Shown: piece after piece, positions 1 to 8,325 of the stretch | Position numbering within the stretch: the stretch's first letter is position 1 | Layout of the letters: each line of letters begins with the position of its first letter | Virus record (IMG/VR): IMGVR_UViG_3300044691_000349 | Location: 1 to 62,468 of that record | Strand: one strand, 5' to 3' | Source of the DNA: a virus | DNA: 62,468 bases | Notes under the pieces: generated by a model | What the model saw: only the letters and a program-made list of their open reading frames with translations | The model's database searches: none | What the model was told of the DNA's origin: nothing | Position numbers and translations under genes: made by a program

Positions 1-127
1 GGCCGCGATGGACGCGAGGGACGCGAGGGACGCGAGGGACGCGAGGGACGCCCTCCGGAGGTTTGCATCCTGGTGCATCCAACGCGCTTCGTGGTACTGG
101 TATTTTGAACTTTCGTGGCTGGCTACA
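1..127. repeat. Terminal overlap, left copy (circular join)
   Basis: Bases 1-127 are identical to 62342-62468. A match of exactly 127 bases at the two contig ends is the usual signature of a de Bruijn assembly with k=127 closing on itself, so I read it as an assembly overlap and not a genuine direct terminal repeat. The unit genome is therefore 62,341 bp. The join lies at the edge of a nonamer repeat array inside a gene. Confidence 0.9.
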
Positions 128-862
128 ACCCACATCGGCGCCGTGCAGCTCGAGCGTGCAGATATCCAGACGTGGACTGCCCCTCTATTCGAGGCATATT
201 GTGCCGGCGCTTGGTTCCTGCACTGGACCGACGATGCGGTCTATTGGATCGCGAAGCCCTCCGTCCATGTGGAGCGCATTGACGGGGAGCGGAGGATGCA
301 TTGCGAGTCCGGACCCGCACTCGATTCGGATGTAGAGGACCTCTACTTCTGGCATGGAGTCCTGGTGCCCGATTATGTCGTTATGAATCCCGATAGGATC
401 ACGGCTGGGCGGATCCGAGAGGAAGACAATGCCGAGGTGCGCCGCGTCATGATGGAAAGAATGGGATGGGAGCGATTCTGCGTCGAAGCGCAGATGAAGG
501 TTCTGCACGAGGATTTCCTCGAGACGCAATTTCCCGCACTGCCAGTCTCGGATTTGGTGGATGTCGGGCAGCGCTTGGTGACCACTTACCGGGCGGGCAA
601 AGAGACGGCGCAGCTGCTCGAAGCAGAGGGGATGACCGACTTCGAAGACCGGCCGCTCCGCTTCGTTAGGCTCGCCGATCCTTCGACTGATCGGCAGTAT
701 ACGATCCGCGTTCTGCCCACGCATAAACGGTGCTACGAGGCCATTGGTTGGACATTCGGCATGAGTGAGGATCAGTACAAGAATCGCCCCTATCTTCGGC
801 AGGGCGATGTTCTCCTCAAGCCACTCGACGTTGTAACCACCCTGCAGCAGGCGCATAGCTAA
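2..862 (+). CDS. DUF6745-like protein, C-terminal part (gene crosses the join)
   Basis: This is the downstream part of a 420-residue protein whose start is at 61941 on the other side of the circular join; both parts are in the same frame. After the Ala/Met/Arg/Asp repeat comes a globular domain with the pattern of DUF6745 proteins: a conserved Trp-rich start, a region around YWIAKPSVHVERI, then SGPAL, FWHGVLVPDYV, a stretch near NAEVRRVMMERMGWERF and a C-terminal EAIGWTFGM. These segments are visible in the sequence; the family name is from memory. No biochemical function is known to me. The gene immediately downstream (901-1200) is its usual small neighbour. It is the last large gene before the small early genes of the left end. 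Confidence 0.75.
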   Translation, partial: AAMDARDARDARDARDALRRFASWCIQRASWYWYFELSWLATTHIGAVQLERADIQTWTAPLFEAYCAGAWFLHWTDDAVYWIAKPSVHVERIDGERRMHCESGPALDSDVEDLYFWHGVLVPDYVVMNPDRITAGRIREEDNAEVRRVMMERMGWERFCVEAQMKVLHEDFLETQFPALPVSDLVDVGQRLVTTYRAGKETAQLLEAEGMTDFEDRPLRFVRLADPSTDRQYTIRVLPTHKRCYEAIGWTFGMSEDQYKNRPYLRQGDVLLKPLDVVTTLQQAHS

Positions 863-900
863 CGGCTGCTGTTCCCCATTCACCCAAACCCCGAAAGGAC

Positions 901-1200
901 ATGTCCACGATGATTCCCAGCAATGCAAAGCGTATCCCGCTCCGGCCTCTCGCTTTTGGCGAGAAGACTGGACACCATCACTCGCTGATGGCCAACCCCG
1001 GCGTCTGCCTCGAGGAGGCGGCAGAGATGTTCGAAGTCAAGACGGAGGATGGCGTCAAGCATTTCCTTCGCATCACCGGCGACGGCGTCTCCCTGGTCCA
1101 TCAGGAGCACAAGGCCCATCCGAGCATCGCCCCCGGATCGTATGAGGTTGTGATCCAGCAGGAGAATTCTGACTGGGGATCTCGCGCAGTCCTCGACTAA
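901..1200 (+). CDS. Small protein of the type paired with DUF6745
   Basis: A 99-residue protein with a GEKTGHHHSL segment near residues 19-28 and a C-terminal half containing LVHQEHKAHPSIAPGSYEV. The GExTGHxH plus HEEH/LPxGxY-type pattern is one I associate with short proteins encoded beside DUF6745 genes; the activity is unknown. It follows the DUF6745 gene by 38 bases, so the two are probably co-translated. The first ATG (901) has its AAAGG only two bases away, so the second ATG (910) could be the true start. Confidence 0.65.
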   Translation: MSTMIPSNAKRIPLRPLAFGEKTGHHHSLMANPGVCLEEAAEMFEVKTEDGVKHFLRITGDGVSLVHQEHKAHPSIAPGSYEVVIQQENSDWGSRAVLD

Positions 1201-1244
1201 TCCACCGCAACCGCGGGCCGGCGCGTAATCCGGCAGCAGAAAGG

Positions 1245-1469
1245 TTGGATGTCATGAGCGACTTCTCGTTTCCGAGCAGTGGTGATCTTACCGAGGATGA
1301 GCTCATTGCAGAAAACTTCAAGCTTCGCATGGAGCGCATGAGTAACAATGTGTGCCCGAACAGGTGCGCGGCGATGAACTGGATTGACGCTTACAGCCGA
1401 GAGTGCCCGAAGTGTGGATTCCAGGGATTCTCAATGAAGCCGTACGACATAAAAACAGGAAACGCGTGA
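1245..1469 (+). CDS. Small zinc-ribbon-like protein
   Basis: A 74-residue protein with an acidic N-terminus and cysteines arranged as CPNRC followed about 20 residues later by CPKCG, compatible with one zinc site. An AAAGG lies just upstream; the in-frame ATG at 1254 is an equally possible start. It belongs to the chain of small early genes between the DUF6745 pair and dnaB. I do not recognise a named family. Confidence 0.6.
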   Translation: MDVMSDFSFPSSGDLTEDELIAENFKLRMERMSNNVCPNRCAAMNWIDAYSRECPKCGFQGFSMKPYDIKTGNA

Positions 1470-1477
1470 AGGCGAGT

Positions 1478-1834
1478 ATGGGAGTCGTGATGGCGAGCGA
1501 GGGATGGAAGAATTCGCACAGCTTCTATGGGAAAGTGTTCACGTCGAGCAAGGCCTTGCCCAACGGCTGGACAGCTTCCGTGACTGACTGCACCCAAGCG
1601 TCCGCTCCATTCCGGGGAACGTATTACACCGTGCAGGCAAATTGCCGATTCTGGGGCGTTGGACATCCTGAACGATTCAAGATGCTGGAGGATGCGCGGG
1701 CCGCCGCTATTGAGTTCACAGAGAAGATGCCAACTTGCGACGATAGCGCCTCCGATGGCAATCATTGCCGGGGAGCATGGGATATTCGGCGGGCCGTCAT
1801 TGATGAATGGAACCGCAGCAAGAGCAGGGGATAA
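1478..1834 (+). CDS. Hypothetical early protein, 118 aa
   Basis: The ATG at 1478 is preceded by GAAGGCGAG, a reasonable ribosome site, and avoids overlap with the gene upstream. The protein is soluble, with several aromatic residues (GTYYTVQANCRFWGVG) and a C-terminal helix. It has no recognised domain. It ends three bases before the start of the next gene, so the two are probably translated together. Confidence 0.6.
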   Translation: MGVVMASEGWKNSHSFYGKVFTSSKALPNGWTASVTDCTQASAPFRGTYYTVQANCRFWGVGHPERFKMLEDARAAAIEFTEKMPTCDDSASDGNHCRGAWDIRRAVIDEWNRSKSRG

Positions 1835-1836
1835 CG

Positions 1837-2571
1837 ATGAGCAAATCGGTAGAGTGGTCAGTTCAGCGCGAGCATAGGTCCGGCAATAAAATTAGCGTCA
1901 GAAATCCTACCCAGGCTGAGGCGCGGGCTATCTATGACAACGCAGAACTGGGTCCAAATGATGTCAAGGTGAGCCTTATTCGTGAGGAATCGTGCGTTGA
2001 GGCCTACAAGCCGATTGCTCCGCCTGCGGCCCCGAGTGAGGAAGCGGAAATTCCGAGTGATGAAGCGGGCGAACACGAAGAGGATTGCCCTTGCTTCGGG
2101 GATGACGTGCCCCACTCTGAGGACTGCGCTAATTGCACCTGCGATAGATCCACCCCACCATTGGAATCAGGTAAGGCCACCCCTCCTGCGCCAGAGATCG
2201 CTGCATTGCCTGAATTAGATCAAGAGTGCCGGGACGAAATAACTGCTATCCCTAAGCGGTCGGTATATGACGAGTTGGATCATGTCAGGGCTATCCTGCG
2301 TTGCAGAGAACGTCAACTTACCGCCCTCCGTGTCTCCCTACCATCCGAACTCGACAAGCTCGCCCACAGCCTGGCCTTCGAGAATGCCGTGACCATCATT
2401 GACAGCGAGTCTATACATGCACTCTCCGAAGACTGGCAAGTGGTCGATGTTGAGGGCGAAGTATACCTGGTCGATGCCCTTCGCTATCTCGAGCTGCGCG
2501 GCCTTCTCGAGCGTCACCCCGAGCATAAGGACTGGGTTCGGGTAATCGATGAATCCGAGGCAACGGCATGA
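1837..2571 (+). CDS. Hypothetical protein with proline/acidic linkers, 244 aa
   Basis: Start at 1837 behind CAGGGG. An N-terminal domain of about 60 residues is followed by a disordered linker rich in Pro, Glu and Cys (CPCFGDD, CANCTC), then a helical part and a C-terminal domain ending DWVRVIDESEATA. Two linker stretches, 2020-2040 and 2154-2194, are nearly identical in DNA to stretches of the gene at 4924-6603, and occur in the same order. The two genes therefore share linker cassettes by duplication or recombination. The stop overlaps the next start as ATGA. Function unknown. Confidence 0.6.
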   Translation: MSKSVEWSVQREHRSGNKISVRNPTQAEARAIYDNAELGPNDVKVSLIREESCVEAYKPIAPPAAPSEEAEIPSDEAGEHEEDCPCFGDDVPHSEDCANCTCDRSTPPLESGKATPPAPEIAALPELDQECRDEITAIPKRSVYDELDHVRAILRCRERQLTALRVSLPSELDKLAHSLAFENAVTIIDSESIHALSEDWQVVDVEGEVYLVDALRYLELRGLLERHPEHKDWVRVIDESEATA

Positions 2572-3152
2572 GCGCAGAAGCCTATCCGCTGTACTGGCCC
2601 GAGGGTTGGAAGCGTTGCCGTAATCGCGAGCACTCCAGATTCAAGACTGGGTTCGGCGCGGCACGCAACCTGCTATTCGCCGAACTGGCTCGCATGGGTG
2701 CGCGCAAGGTCATCCTGTCGACCAGCGTCCCACTTCGCAACGATGGCCTGCCGCGCGCCAATATGCGGCCCGACAATGGCGATTCGGGCGTAGCGGTCTA
2801 CTTCCAGCGCAACGGAAGGGATATGGTCTTCGCCTGCGACAAGTACCGCGACACGTGCGACAACATCTACGCCATCGCCAAGACCATCGATGCCATGCGC
2901 GGAATAGAGCGATGGGGAGCTTCGGACATGATGGAGCGGGCGTTCTCGGGGTTCAAGGCGCTGGCTGCACCAACCACTCGCGACTGGTGGGACGTCCTTA
3001 TGGTGCGCCGCGATTCGAGTCGTGAGGCGATTGAAGCCAACTTCCGCAGTCTGCTGAAGACTCGCCATCCCGACGCCGGCGGAAGCCATGAAGCGATGGC
3101 AGAGTTGAATATGGCTCGCGAACAGGCTATCGCCCAGATCGGACAAGCGTGA
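2568..3152 (+). CDS. J-domain (DnaJ-like) phage protein
   Basis: A 194-residue protein. The N-terminal two thirds match a phage-conserved region starting YPLYWPEGWKR, with VAVYF, ACDK and TIDAMRGIERWGAS segments. The last 55 residues read as a J domain: WWDVLMV, then a helix, the diagnostic HPDAGG motif (about residues 169-174) and a helix with AELNMAREQAI. The HPD motif is what stimulates Hsp70 ATPase in known J proteins, so this may recruit host DnaK, for example to replication proteins; that role is inference. ATGA overlap upstream and a GTGA overlap downstream tie it into the early operon. Confidence 0.8.
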   Translation: MSAEAYPLYWPEGWKRCRNREHSRFKTGFGAARNLLFAELARMGARKVILSTSVPLRNDGLPRANMRPDNGDSGVAVYFQRNGRDMVFACDKYRDTCDNIYAIAKTIDAMRGIERWGASDMMERAFSGFKALAAPTTRDWWDVLMVRRDSSREAIEANFRSLLKTRHPDAGGSHEAMAELNMAREQAIAQIGQA

Positions 3153-3400
3153 ATCAGAACTGTTGTCCCGCATGCGGCCAGACTCTCCCCGAACGCCGGG
3201 GCCGCATCTGCGCAGTCTGCCAGCGATCCATCGGCCGTCACGACAAGTTTCACTTTGTTGGCTCGAGCGTCCAGCATCGCGATTGCAAGAATCCCGAGAT
3301 GTATCAGACAGTGGCCACCCCTCAACCCCGTCTCATCGAAGACGACAACCGCGGAGAAATCGATGCTCTACGACGAGAAGGCGCTTCGGAAGCGTTGTAA
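3149..3400 (+). CDS. Zinc-finger protein, GTG start
   Basis: An 83-residue protein starting at a GTG that overlaps the stop of the J-domain gene (GTGA). The first half holds CPACG, then CAVCQ, then an HFVGSSVQHRDC segment, i.e. two Cys pairs plus His/Cys in a treble-clef or zinc-ribbon spacing. The tail is acidic. It overlaps the start of the HNH gene that follows. Function unknown; a DNA- or RNA-binding adaptor role is possible. Confidence 0.6.
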   Translation: MNQNCCPACGQTLPERRGRICAVCQRSIGRHDKFHFVGSSVQHRDCKNPEMYQTVATPQPRLIEDDNRGEIDALRREGASEAL

Positions 3401-3920
3401 CAAACAATACGACGATATGAAGAAGAGGGCTCGCCCTCGCCTTTGGAGGACCGGAAAGCTCGCGGGCAGAGTGCGCAGGCCTGGTCTCGAGCAGCTGCCG
3501 TTCACGAAGGATCAGCTCTGGAGGCTCGCCCTGGAACAGGTCGGTACCGGCGTACTACGGTGCCCGTACTGTGTCGAGATCGGCCGCGGCGCCACTCTCC
3601 TCGATCTCAGCAACTTCGTCTGGGACCACTTCGAGCCCGAGGGAAGGATAGGCATTGCTGCCCACACGCTCGCTAATCTCCGCGCCGTCTGTCCGGATTG
3701 CAACAACCTCAAGGGCAAGTTGTCCTACGACTTCTTTGTCGGCCTTATGGCCGCGATCGACCGGTGGGAAGATCCCGCAGACCGCGCCAACATTCACAAG
3801 TGTCTTCGCTCGCATGGCGTCACTATGCGCCTGAGATTCCCCGGAAAGCCCAAAGAGGCCTCGGCCCCTGAACCGGAAGTTGCAACTACTATGCCCCTCG
3901 CACTGCGGGACGACTGGTAG
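3363..3920 (+). CDS. HNH endonuclease
   Basis: The start at 3363 is chosen because GGAGAAATCG lies just upstream and it gives a 185-residue protein. A basic N-terminus precedes CPYC (zinc pair), a WDHFEP segment with the catalytic-type Asp-His, and LRAVCPDCNNLKGKLS, the C-terminal zinc pair followed by the Asn of an HNH/treble-clef fold. HNH nucleases in phages act in homing or packaging. This one lies in the early operon far from the terminase, so homing is more likely. The start overlaps the end of the zinc-finger gene by 38 bases in another frame. Confidence 0.75.
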   Translation: MLYDEKALRKRCNKQYDDMKKRARPRLWRTGKLAGRVRRPGLEQLPFTKDQLWRLALEQVGTGVLRCPYCVEIGRGATLLDLSNFVWDHFEPEGRIGIAAHTLANLRAVCPDCNNLKGKLSYDFFVGLMAAIDRWEDPADRANIHKCLRSHGVTMRLRFPGKPKEASAPEPEVATTMPLALRDDW

Positions 3921-3949
3921 ACCTTCGCACCACCGAAAGGAAGTTAGCT

Positions 3950-4624
3950 ATGATCTGGTTCGCCAAGGAACATGCCCAGCAGGTGACGCTAAAAACGTAC
4001 ACCGGCCTCGTCGGCAAAGCCCCCACCAAAGCCAAGCGTTTGCGCATGGCTTTCACTCTGGATCTCACCTCTGGCGACGTCAAAGGCATGCCCGATTGGA
4101 TGCAGGACGCCCGCGATTTCGTCATGCGAACCGGACAGACTGTAACGGAAAATCTCTCCGTCCCGGGCGTCAACATATCCTTCGGCGATCCGAATCTCTT
4201 CAAGAAAAAGCCTGTCGAAGCTCCAAGGGCTGATCTCCGGAAGTTCAAGATCTACTCCGCTGGCGATGCCGAGGAGCCGGACACGCTACTCAGTTTCTTC
4301 GCCTACTGCAGTTTCTCGACTGACCTCAACCGCTGGCTAGGGCAGATGAACGGGGAGGCGTTTACCGCGACCTTCGATGGCGTTGTCTCTGCGCCGCAAC
4401 CCGGCGATGTCGTGCTCGTCTCCCCGGGAGCCGCGGACGAAGACGAAGATGACGACGATGATTCGGGCGATGGTGACGACGACGAGGATGAAGGTGATCC
4501 AGCCGCCGCGAACGAGTCGCAATCTGCCAAAGCCGCTCGCATCCGTAAAACAGCGGAGGCTAATGCAGCCAAGGCTAAGCCGGCGGCACGTCCCGCAATC
4601 TCCTTCACGAAGCCCAATCGCTAA
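3950..4624 (+). CDS. Early protein with acidic C-terminal tract, 224 aa
   Basis: The N-terminal 150 residues look globular (beta-rich, MIWFAKEHAQQVTLKTYTGL at the start). They are followed by an uninterrupted Asp/Glu run around residues 163-182, then an Ala/Lys-rich tail ending SFTKPNR. Acidic tails are typical of single-stranded DNA-binding or DNA-mimicking phage proteins, but no OB-fold signature can be claimed by eye. GAAAGGAAG provides the ribosome site. It lies in the early operon between the HNH and MazG-like genes. Function unassigned. Confidence 0.65.
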   Translation: MIWFAKEHAQQVTLKTYTGLVGKAPTKAKRLRMAFTLDLTSGDVKGMPDWMQDARDFVMRTGQTVTENLSVPGVNISFGDPNLFKKKPVEAPRADLRKFKIYSAGDAEEPDTLLSFFAYCSFSTDLNRWLGQMNGEAFTATFDGVVSAPQPGDVVLVSPGAADEDEDDDDDSGDGDDDEDEGDPAAANESQSAKAARIRKTAEANAAKAKPAARPAISFTKPNR

Positions 4625-4682
4625 TCACCAGGGCGGTGGGCCAGTGCTCGCCGCCGTACTTCCCAGAAGAGAGAACGGGACT

Positions 4683-4931
4683 ATGAGCTATCAGGCAATA
4701 GATGAGCGGATGCACAACGGGGTTTATTCGGTGGTGGTGAAGACGACTTGCGATCTTTGCAAGGATCAGAAGGTGCTCACCATTCCCGAGACTAGCTGGC
4801 TCGCATGGACCGGCGGCGAACTGATTCAGAAGGCGATGCCAGAGATTTCAAAGGATGACCGCGAACTCCTTATCTCAGGGACGTGCGGACCATGCTTCGC
4901 CAAGATGTTTGATGGAGGCGACGATGAATAG
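4683..4931 (+). CDS. Small zinc-binding protein, 82 aa
   Basis: A compact protein with CDLC near residue 23 and CGPC near residue 69, consistent with a single zinc site. The GAAGAGAG upstream fits a start at 4683. It overlaps the first codons of the next gene. No named family recognised. Confidence 0.6.
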   Translation: MSYQAIDERMHNGVYSVVVKTTCDLCKDQKVLTIPETSWLAWTGGELIQKAMPEISKDDRELLISGTCGPCFAKMFDGGDDE

Positions 4932-6603
4932 CAATAACCCCAGCGACGACCGAGAGCTAAAAGCGGAACAAACGGTATGGAATAGGACGATGGAGCAAGT
5001 CCAATTTCCAGGCAAAGCCAGCCTGCCGTATCGGGTCGTTTACAACGGCAATTCACTGATGTCCATATGCTCAGACGGTGACAAAGTAGTGGTGGCCCTT
5101 CCCCTAGCCATACCAGAGGGCAGAAATACTTACTTCCAGCCCACCGATCCAGAATCTAGGAGCCTGCAGTACATGGTGTGGGCAGCTAATCTATTCCCCG
5201 CGCTTGTGGGCGAGGTACAGAGATTGCGTGACGAACTCGCCGCTCGCCTCCCCGTACCGCCTGCGGAGCAAAAAGTGACTCCCAAATGCCCACAATGCGG
5301 TAAGGAATTGGAGAAGGTTAGCCAATCCCGCAATTCGCCGCTCAATTCCGACCAGTTCGATGCTGTACGCGCTGGAGACTGGTTCTGCGAGTGCCATAAC
5401 AATGGTCGCGGAAACACCGAGTACGCCTACTTCTGGGATAGTGAAGTTATTCCCAAGCTCCCTGTACCGCCTGCGGCCCCGAGTGAGCCCGTCGAACGAT
5501 GCAGCGATTGCCCACGCCTTTATGACACAGAAGGTCCTATCTGCGAAGACTGCCCACCATTGGAATCAGGTAAGGCCGCCCCTCCTGCTCCAGCGAGTGA
5601 GCCAGAGCGTTTGGCTGATAGTGATCCAGGTAAGCCGTGGACATGGTACCCACCGTGCCGATGGTGTAAGGGAGTTATCCACTGGCATAAAGAAAAGTGG
5701 GTTCACGTGGCCGAGTTTGGATGCCTAACGCGTCTAGCGTGCGCAGATGGGAAACATCATGCAGAGCCCACCCATCCCGCACTAGAGGGGCAACCGGAAG
5801 CGCCGCCAAAAGGGGAATGCAATTTTCCCGACTGCGATTGCTTGCCAGAGTCAGAATGCCCAGACAAACCTTCGCTCACCGCCCCCTCTCCGTCTCTAGT
5901 GGAAGCTCCATGGAAAGAGACGCGATATGCGCGCCAGCAGCAGATTTACAGCTGGTGCATCGCGGCGTTTGGGCACACCGAGGCGACGTCGCTCCCGCAA
6001 CGTGGCCTTCGATTGCTGGAGGAGGCGGCAGAGGCAGCGCAGGCCGTTAGCGTTGATCTGGCTATAGCTCATCACCTGTTGGATGTGGTGTGGAGCAAGC
6101 CTCCCGGCGAGATTGGGCAGGAGTTGGGTGGGGTCGGGATAACGACGCTCGCGTTAGCAGCCGCGGCCGGGTTGTCGGCTGACGAAGAGGAATCGCGAGA
6201 GGCGACAAGGGTTCTCGATAAGCCGCTGGTGTACTTCGCCAAGCGCAACCAGGCGAAGAACGATGCGGGCCTCCGTACCTCCCTACCATCTCCCCAGCCC
6301 GTAGAGGGAGCCGCACTGATTGCAGCAGAACGGCGTCGGCAAATCGAGTCCGAGAACTGGACCCCCGAGCATGACGATAGCCATGCGAAAGGCGAGATGG
6401 CTGACGCTGCGGCCTGCTATGCAAAAGTAGCCGCGATGAATTCGTATCCCGGTCCCGTCCCACTGGATGTGCCTAGCAATTGGCCCTGGGATGCGGAATG
6501 GTGGAAGCCATCATCTGATCCCATCCGCAATCTCGTCAAAGCTGGCGCACTCATTGCAGCAGAGATCGACCGGCTGAATCGCACCAAGAAAGCAGGCAAA
6601 TAA
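4924..6603 (+). CDS. MazG-like nucleotide pyrophosphohydrolase fusion, 559 aa
   Basis: The start at 4924 has GGAGG five bases upstream. The N-terminal half is modular: a phage-type CPQCG zinc ribbon with a DAVRAGDWFCE motif, then Pro/Cys-rich linkers, two of which (5467-5487 and 5553-5593) are shared with the gene at 1837-2571. Around residues 335-465 comes a MazG-like all-helical NTP pyrophosphatase region (RLLEEAAEAAQAV, then PPGEIGQELGGVGIT). The last 90 residues carry a widespread phage module (AERRRQIESENWTPEHDD, LVKAGALIAAEIDRL). The middle domain probably clears noncanonical or alarmone nucleotides. The stop overlaps the dnaB start. Confidence 0.75.
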   Translation: MNSNNPSDDRELKAEQTVWNRTMEQVQFPGKASLPYRVVYNGNSLMSICSDGDKVVVALPLAIPEGRNTYFQPTDPESRSLQYMVWAANLFPALVGEVQRLRDELAARLPVPPAEQKVTPKCPQCGKELEKVSQSRNSPLNSDQFDAVRAGDWFCECHNNGRGNTEYAYFWDSEVIPKLPVPPAAPSEPVERCSDCPRLYDTEGPICEDCPPLESGKAAPPAPASEPERLADSDPGKPWTWYPPCRWCKGVIHWHKEKWVHVAEFGCLTRLACADGKHHAEPTHPALEGQPEAPPKGECNFPDCDCLPESECPDKPSLTAPSPSLVEAPWKETRYARQQQIYSWCIAAFGHTEATSLPQRGLRLLEEAAEAAQAVSVDLAIAHHLLDVVWSKPPGEIGQELGGVGITTLALAAAAGLSADEEESREATRVLDKPLVYFAKRNQAKNDAGLRTSLPSPQPVEGAALIAAERRRQIESENWTPEHDDSHAKGEMADAAACYAKVAAMNSYPGPVPLDVPSNWPWDAEWWKPSSDPIRNLVKAGALIAAEIDRLNRTKKAGK

Positions 6604-7991
6604 TGATCGATGAGCGCAAACTGCAAGAGCGCGGGCTACCTAAGTCTATCCATGCCGAGATGACGACCCTCGGCGGCATGCTGGTGGACTCCGTCGCCGT
6701 GCTCGACGCCACGCGGATCCTCGACCCCAACGACTTCTCCCTCGACTCGCACCGGCATATCTACCGCGCGATGCTGGCGCTGCTCGATGCCCGCGGCGCC
6801 ATCGACATCGTCACTGTGGTCGAGGAACTGCGCAAAAAGAAGCTGCTCGACTCGGTAGGCGGCGTCACTTACCTTGCATCGCTCAGCGAAGGCCTGCCGC
6901 GCAAGCTCAGCATCGAGAGCTATGTCCGCATCATCCGTCAGAAGTCCCGCCTCAGGGGAGCAGCCGTGGTCCACCAGCGAGGGTTCGATGACTCCCTTGA
7001 CGAGGGATCAGATCCTCTGCAGGTGATCGAGCGCAGTATCGAGGATCTCCGTTCGCTCGCCGATGACAGCGATGAGACGGAGCTCCAGAGCGTAGGCGAC
7101 TACTTCAAGGCTCAGGGCGAGCCCGAGCAGATGTTCGAGGTCATGGCCACCGTCAACGGCATCAACCTCGGCTTTGCCCAATGGGATGAGCTGACCGGAG
7201 GCCTTCAGCCAGGAGATCTCTGCATCATCGCCGCAAGGCCCTCAATGGGGAAAACGGCGTGGATGTGTAACGCTGCCCGCAACACTGCAATGGCCGGCAA
7301 GATCACAGCCATCTTCTCGCTCGAGCAGCCACGGCAGAGCATCATCCGCCGCATGCTCTCCTCGGCCGCGCGCGTCGACTACAAGGACATCCGCACCAAC
7401 AACCTCCGTCGTCAGGACCGCACTCTGCTACTCGAGCATCGGGCCATCCTCTCGCAGCTCCCGCTCTACATCGACGATCAGCATGGCCTTACAGTGACGC
7501 GCATCAAGTCCCGAGCCCACCGCCTGAAGGCTAATGTCGGCCTCGATATCGGATTTCTCGATCAGCTCAGCCACGTGTCCGGCGCCGATGTCTATCAGAA
7601 GGGGATGCAACTCCGCGAGGTCGTAGGCCAGCAGACCAAGGCTCTCAAGCGGGCAGGGAAGGAGCTGGGCATTCCATGGGTCGTCTTCAATCAACTCTCA
7701 CGCGAAGCCGGCAAGGGCGCTAGCGTTATTCCCATCCTCGCCAACCTCAAGGAGTCGGGAAACATCGAGGAGGATGCCGATCTTGTCGGTCTGCTCCACC
7801 GCCCCGAGTACTACGACAAGTCCGATGCTTCGCTACACGGCAAGGCGCAGATGATCCTGGCCAAGAACCGCGAAGGCGAGACCAAGACCATCGACTGCAC
7901 CTACCAGGGCCGCATTCTCCGCTGGGAGGATGACTACGAGATTCCCGCCGCACAGGAGTCTTTCCACGGTGACTACCGGGCCGCATGGTAG
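6603..7991 (+). CDS. dnaB: Replicative DNA helicase, DnaB family
   Basis: 462 residues, the usual length of DnaB. The N-terminal domain opens with AEMTTLGGMLVD and TRILDPNDF, matching the DnaB N-terminal helical domain. The RecA-like domain has Walker A ARPSMGKTA (about residues 211-219), an EQP glutamate after IFSL, a Walker B-type strand LDIGFLDQLSHV, and NLKESGNIEEDADLV, the DnaB DLRESG motif. It is the ring helicase that drives the phage fork. A candidate initiator is on the opposite early operon (42032-43429). ATG overlaps the upstream stop. Confidence 0.95.
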   Translation: MIDERKLQERGLPKSIHAEMTTLGGMLVDSVAVLDATRILDPNDFSLDSHRHIYRAMLALLDARGAIDIVTVVEELRKKKLLDSVGGVTYLASLSEGLPRKLSIESYVRIIRQKSRLRGAAVVHQRGFDDSLDEGSDPLQVIERSIEDLRSLADDSDETELQSVGDYFKAQGEPEQMFEVMATVNGINLGFAQWDELTGGLQPGDLCIIAARPSMGKTAWMCNAARNTAMAGKITAIFSLEQPRQSIIRRMLSSAARVDYKDIRTNNLRRQDRTLLLEHRAILSQLPLYIDDQHGLTVTRIKSRAHRLKANVGLDIGFLDQLSHVSGADVYQKGMQLREVVGQQTKALKRAGKELGIPWVVFNQLSREAGKGASVIPILANLKESGNIEEDADLVGLLHRPEYYDKSDASLHGKAQMILAKNREGETKTIDCTYQGRILRWEDDYEIPAAQESFHGDYRAAW

Positions 7992-8054
7992 CGCCCAAAA
8001 CCTTCACCTTGCCGGCGCTTCTTCCGGGATAAACCGCTAAACATGAGGCCAATA

Positions 8055-8294
8055 ATGAGCAAGACAATCCCAATACAATCCGCCAACGCGATCAGTCCGG
8101 AGCCGTGGGTGGACATCAAGAAGGTAGCCGAGCACCTCGGATTCGGCTATCAGGCGACCGCTAAGATGGTGAAACAGGGCAAGATACCCGGCAAACCCAT
8201 CGTCAACGGCAAGAAGACGTACTGGCGCTTCCGCCTCTCCATCGTCGATGCTTTCATGCAAGATTCCGGCGATTCACAGGGCGCAAGTCACTAA
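8055..8294 (+). CDS. Excisionase-like helix-turn-helix protein
   Basis: Reading from the ATG at 8055 (GAGG upstream; an ATG at 8043 is also in frame) gives a 79-residue protein. WVDIKKVAEHLGFGYQATAK is a winged-HTH/AlpA-type recognition unit, followed by a wing with KPIVNGKKTYWRF. This is the layout of excisionase or DNA-binding factors encoded directly before phage integrases. It probably bends the att site and controls integrase directionality. The integrase start follows 31 bases later. Confidence 0.75.
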   Translation: MSKTIPIQSANAISPEPWVDIKKVAEHLGFGYQATAKMVKQGKIPGKPIVNGKKTYWRFRLSIVDAFMQDSGDSQGASH

Positions 8295-8325
8295 AATTGA
8301 GCCACTTCGGACAAGGGGGTGTCGC

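Noticed and set aside
1-127. True direct terminal repeats of a linear virion genome
   Set aside because: The length is exactly 127 bases, the usual assembly k-mer, the repeat cuts a gene, and terminase plus HNH genes point to cos packaging.
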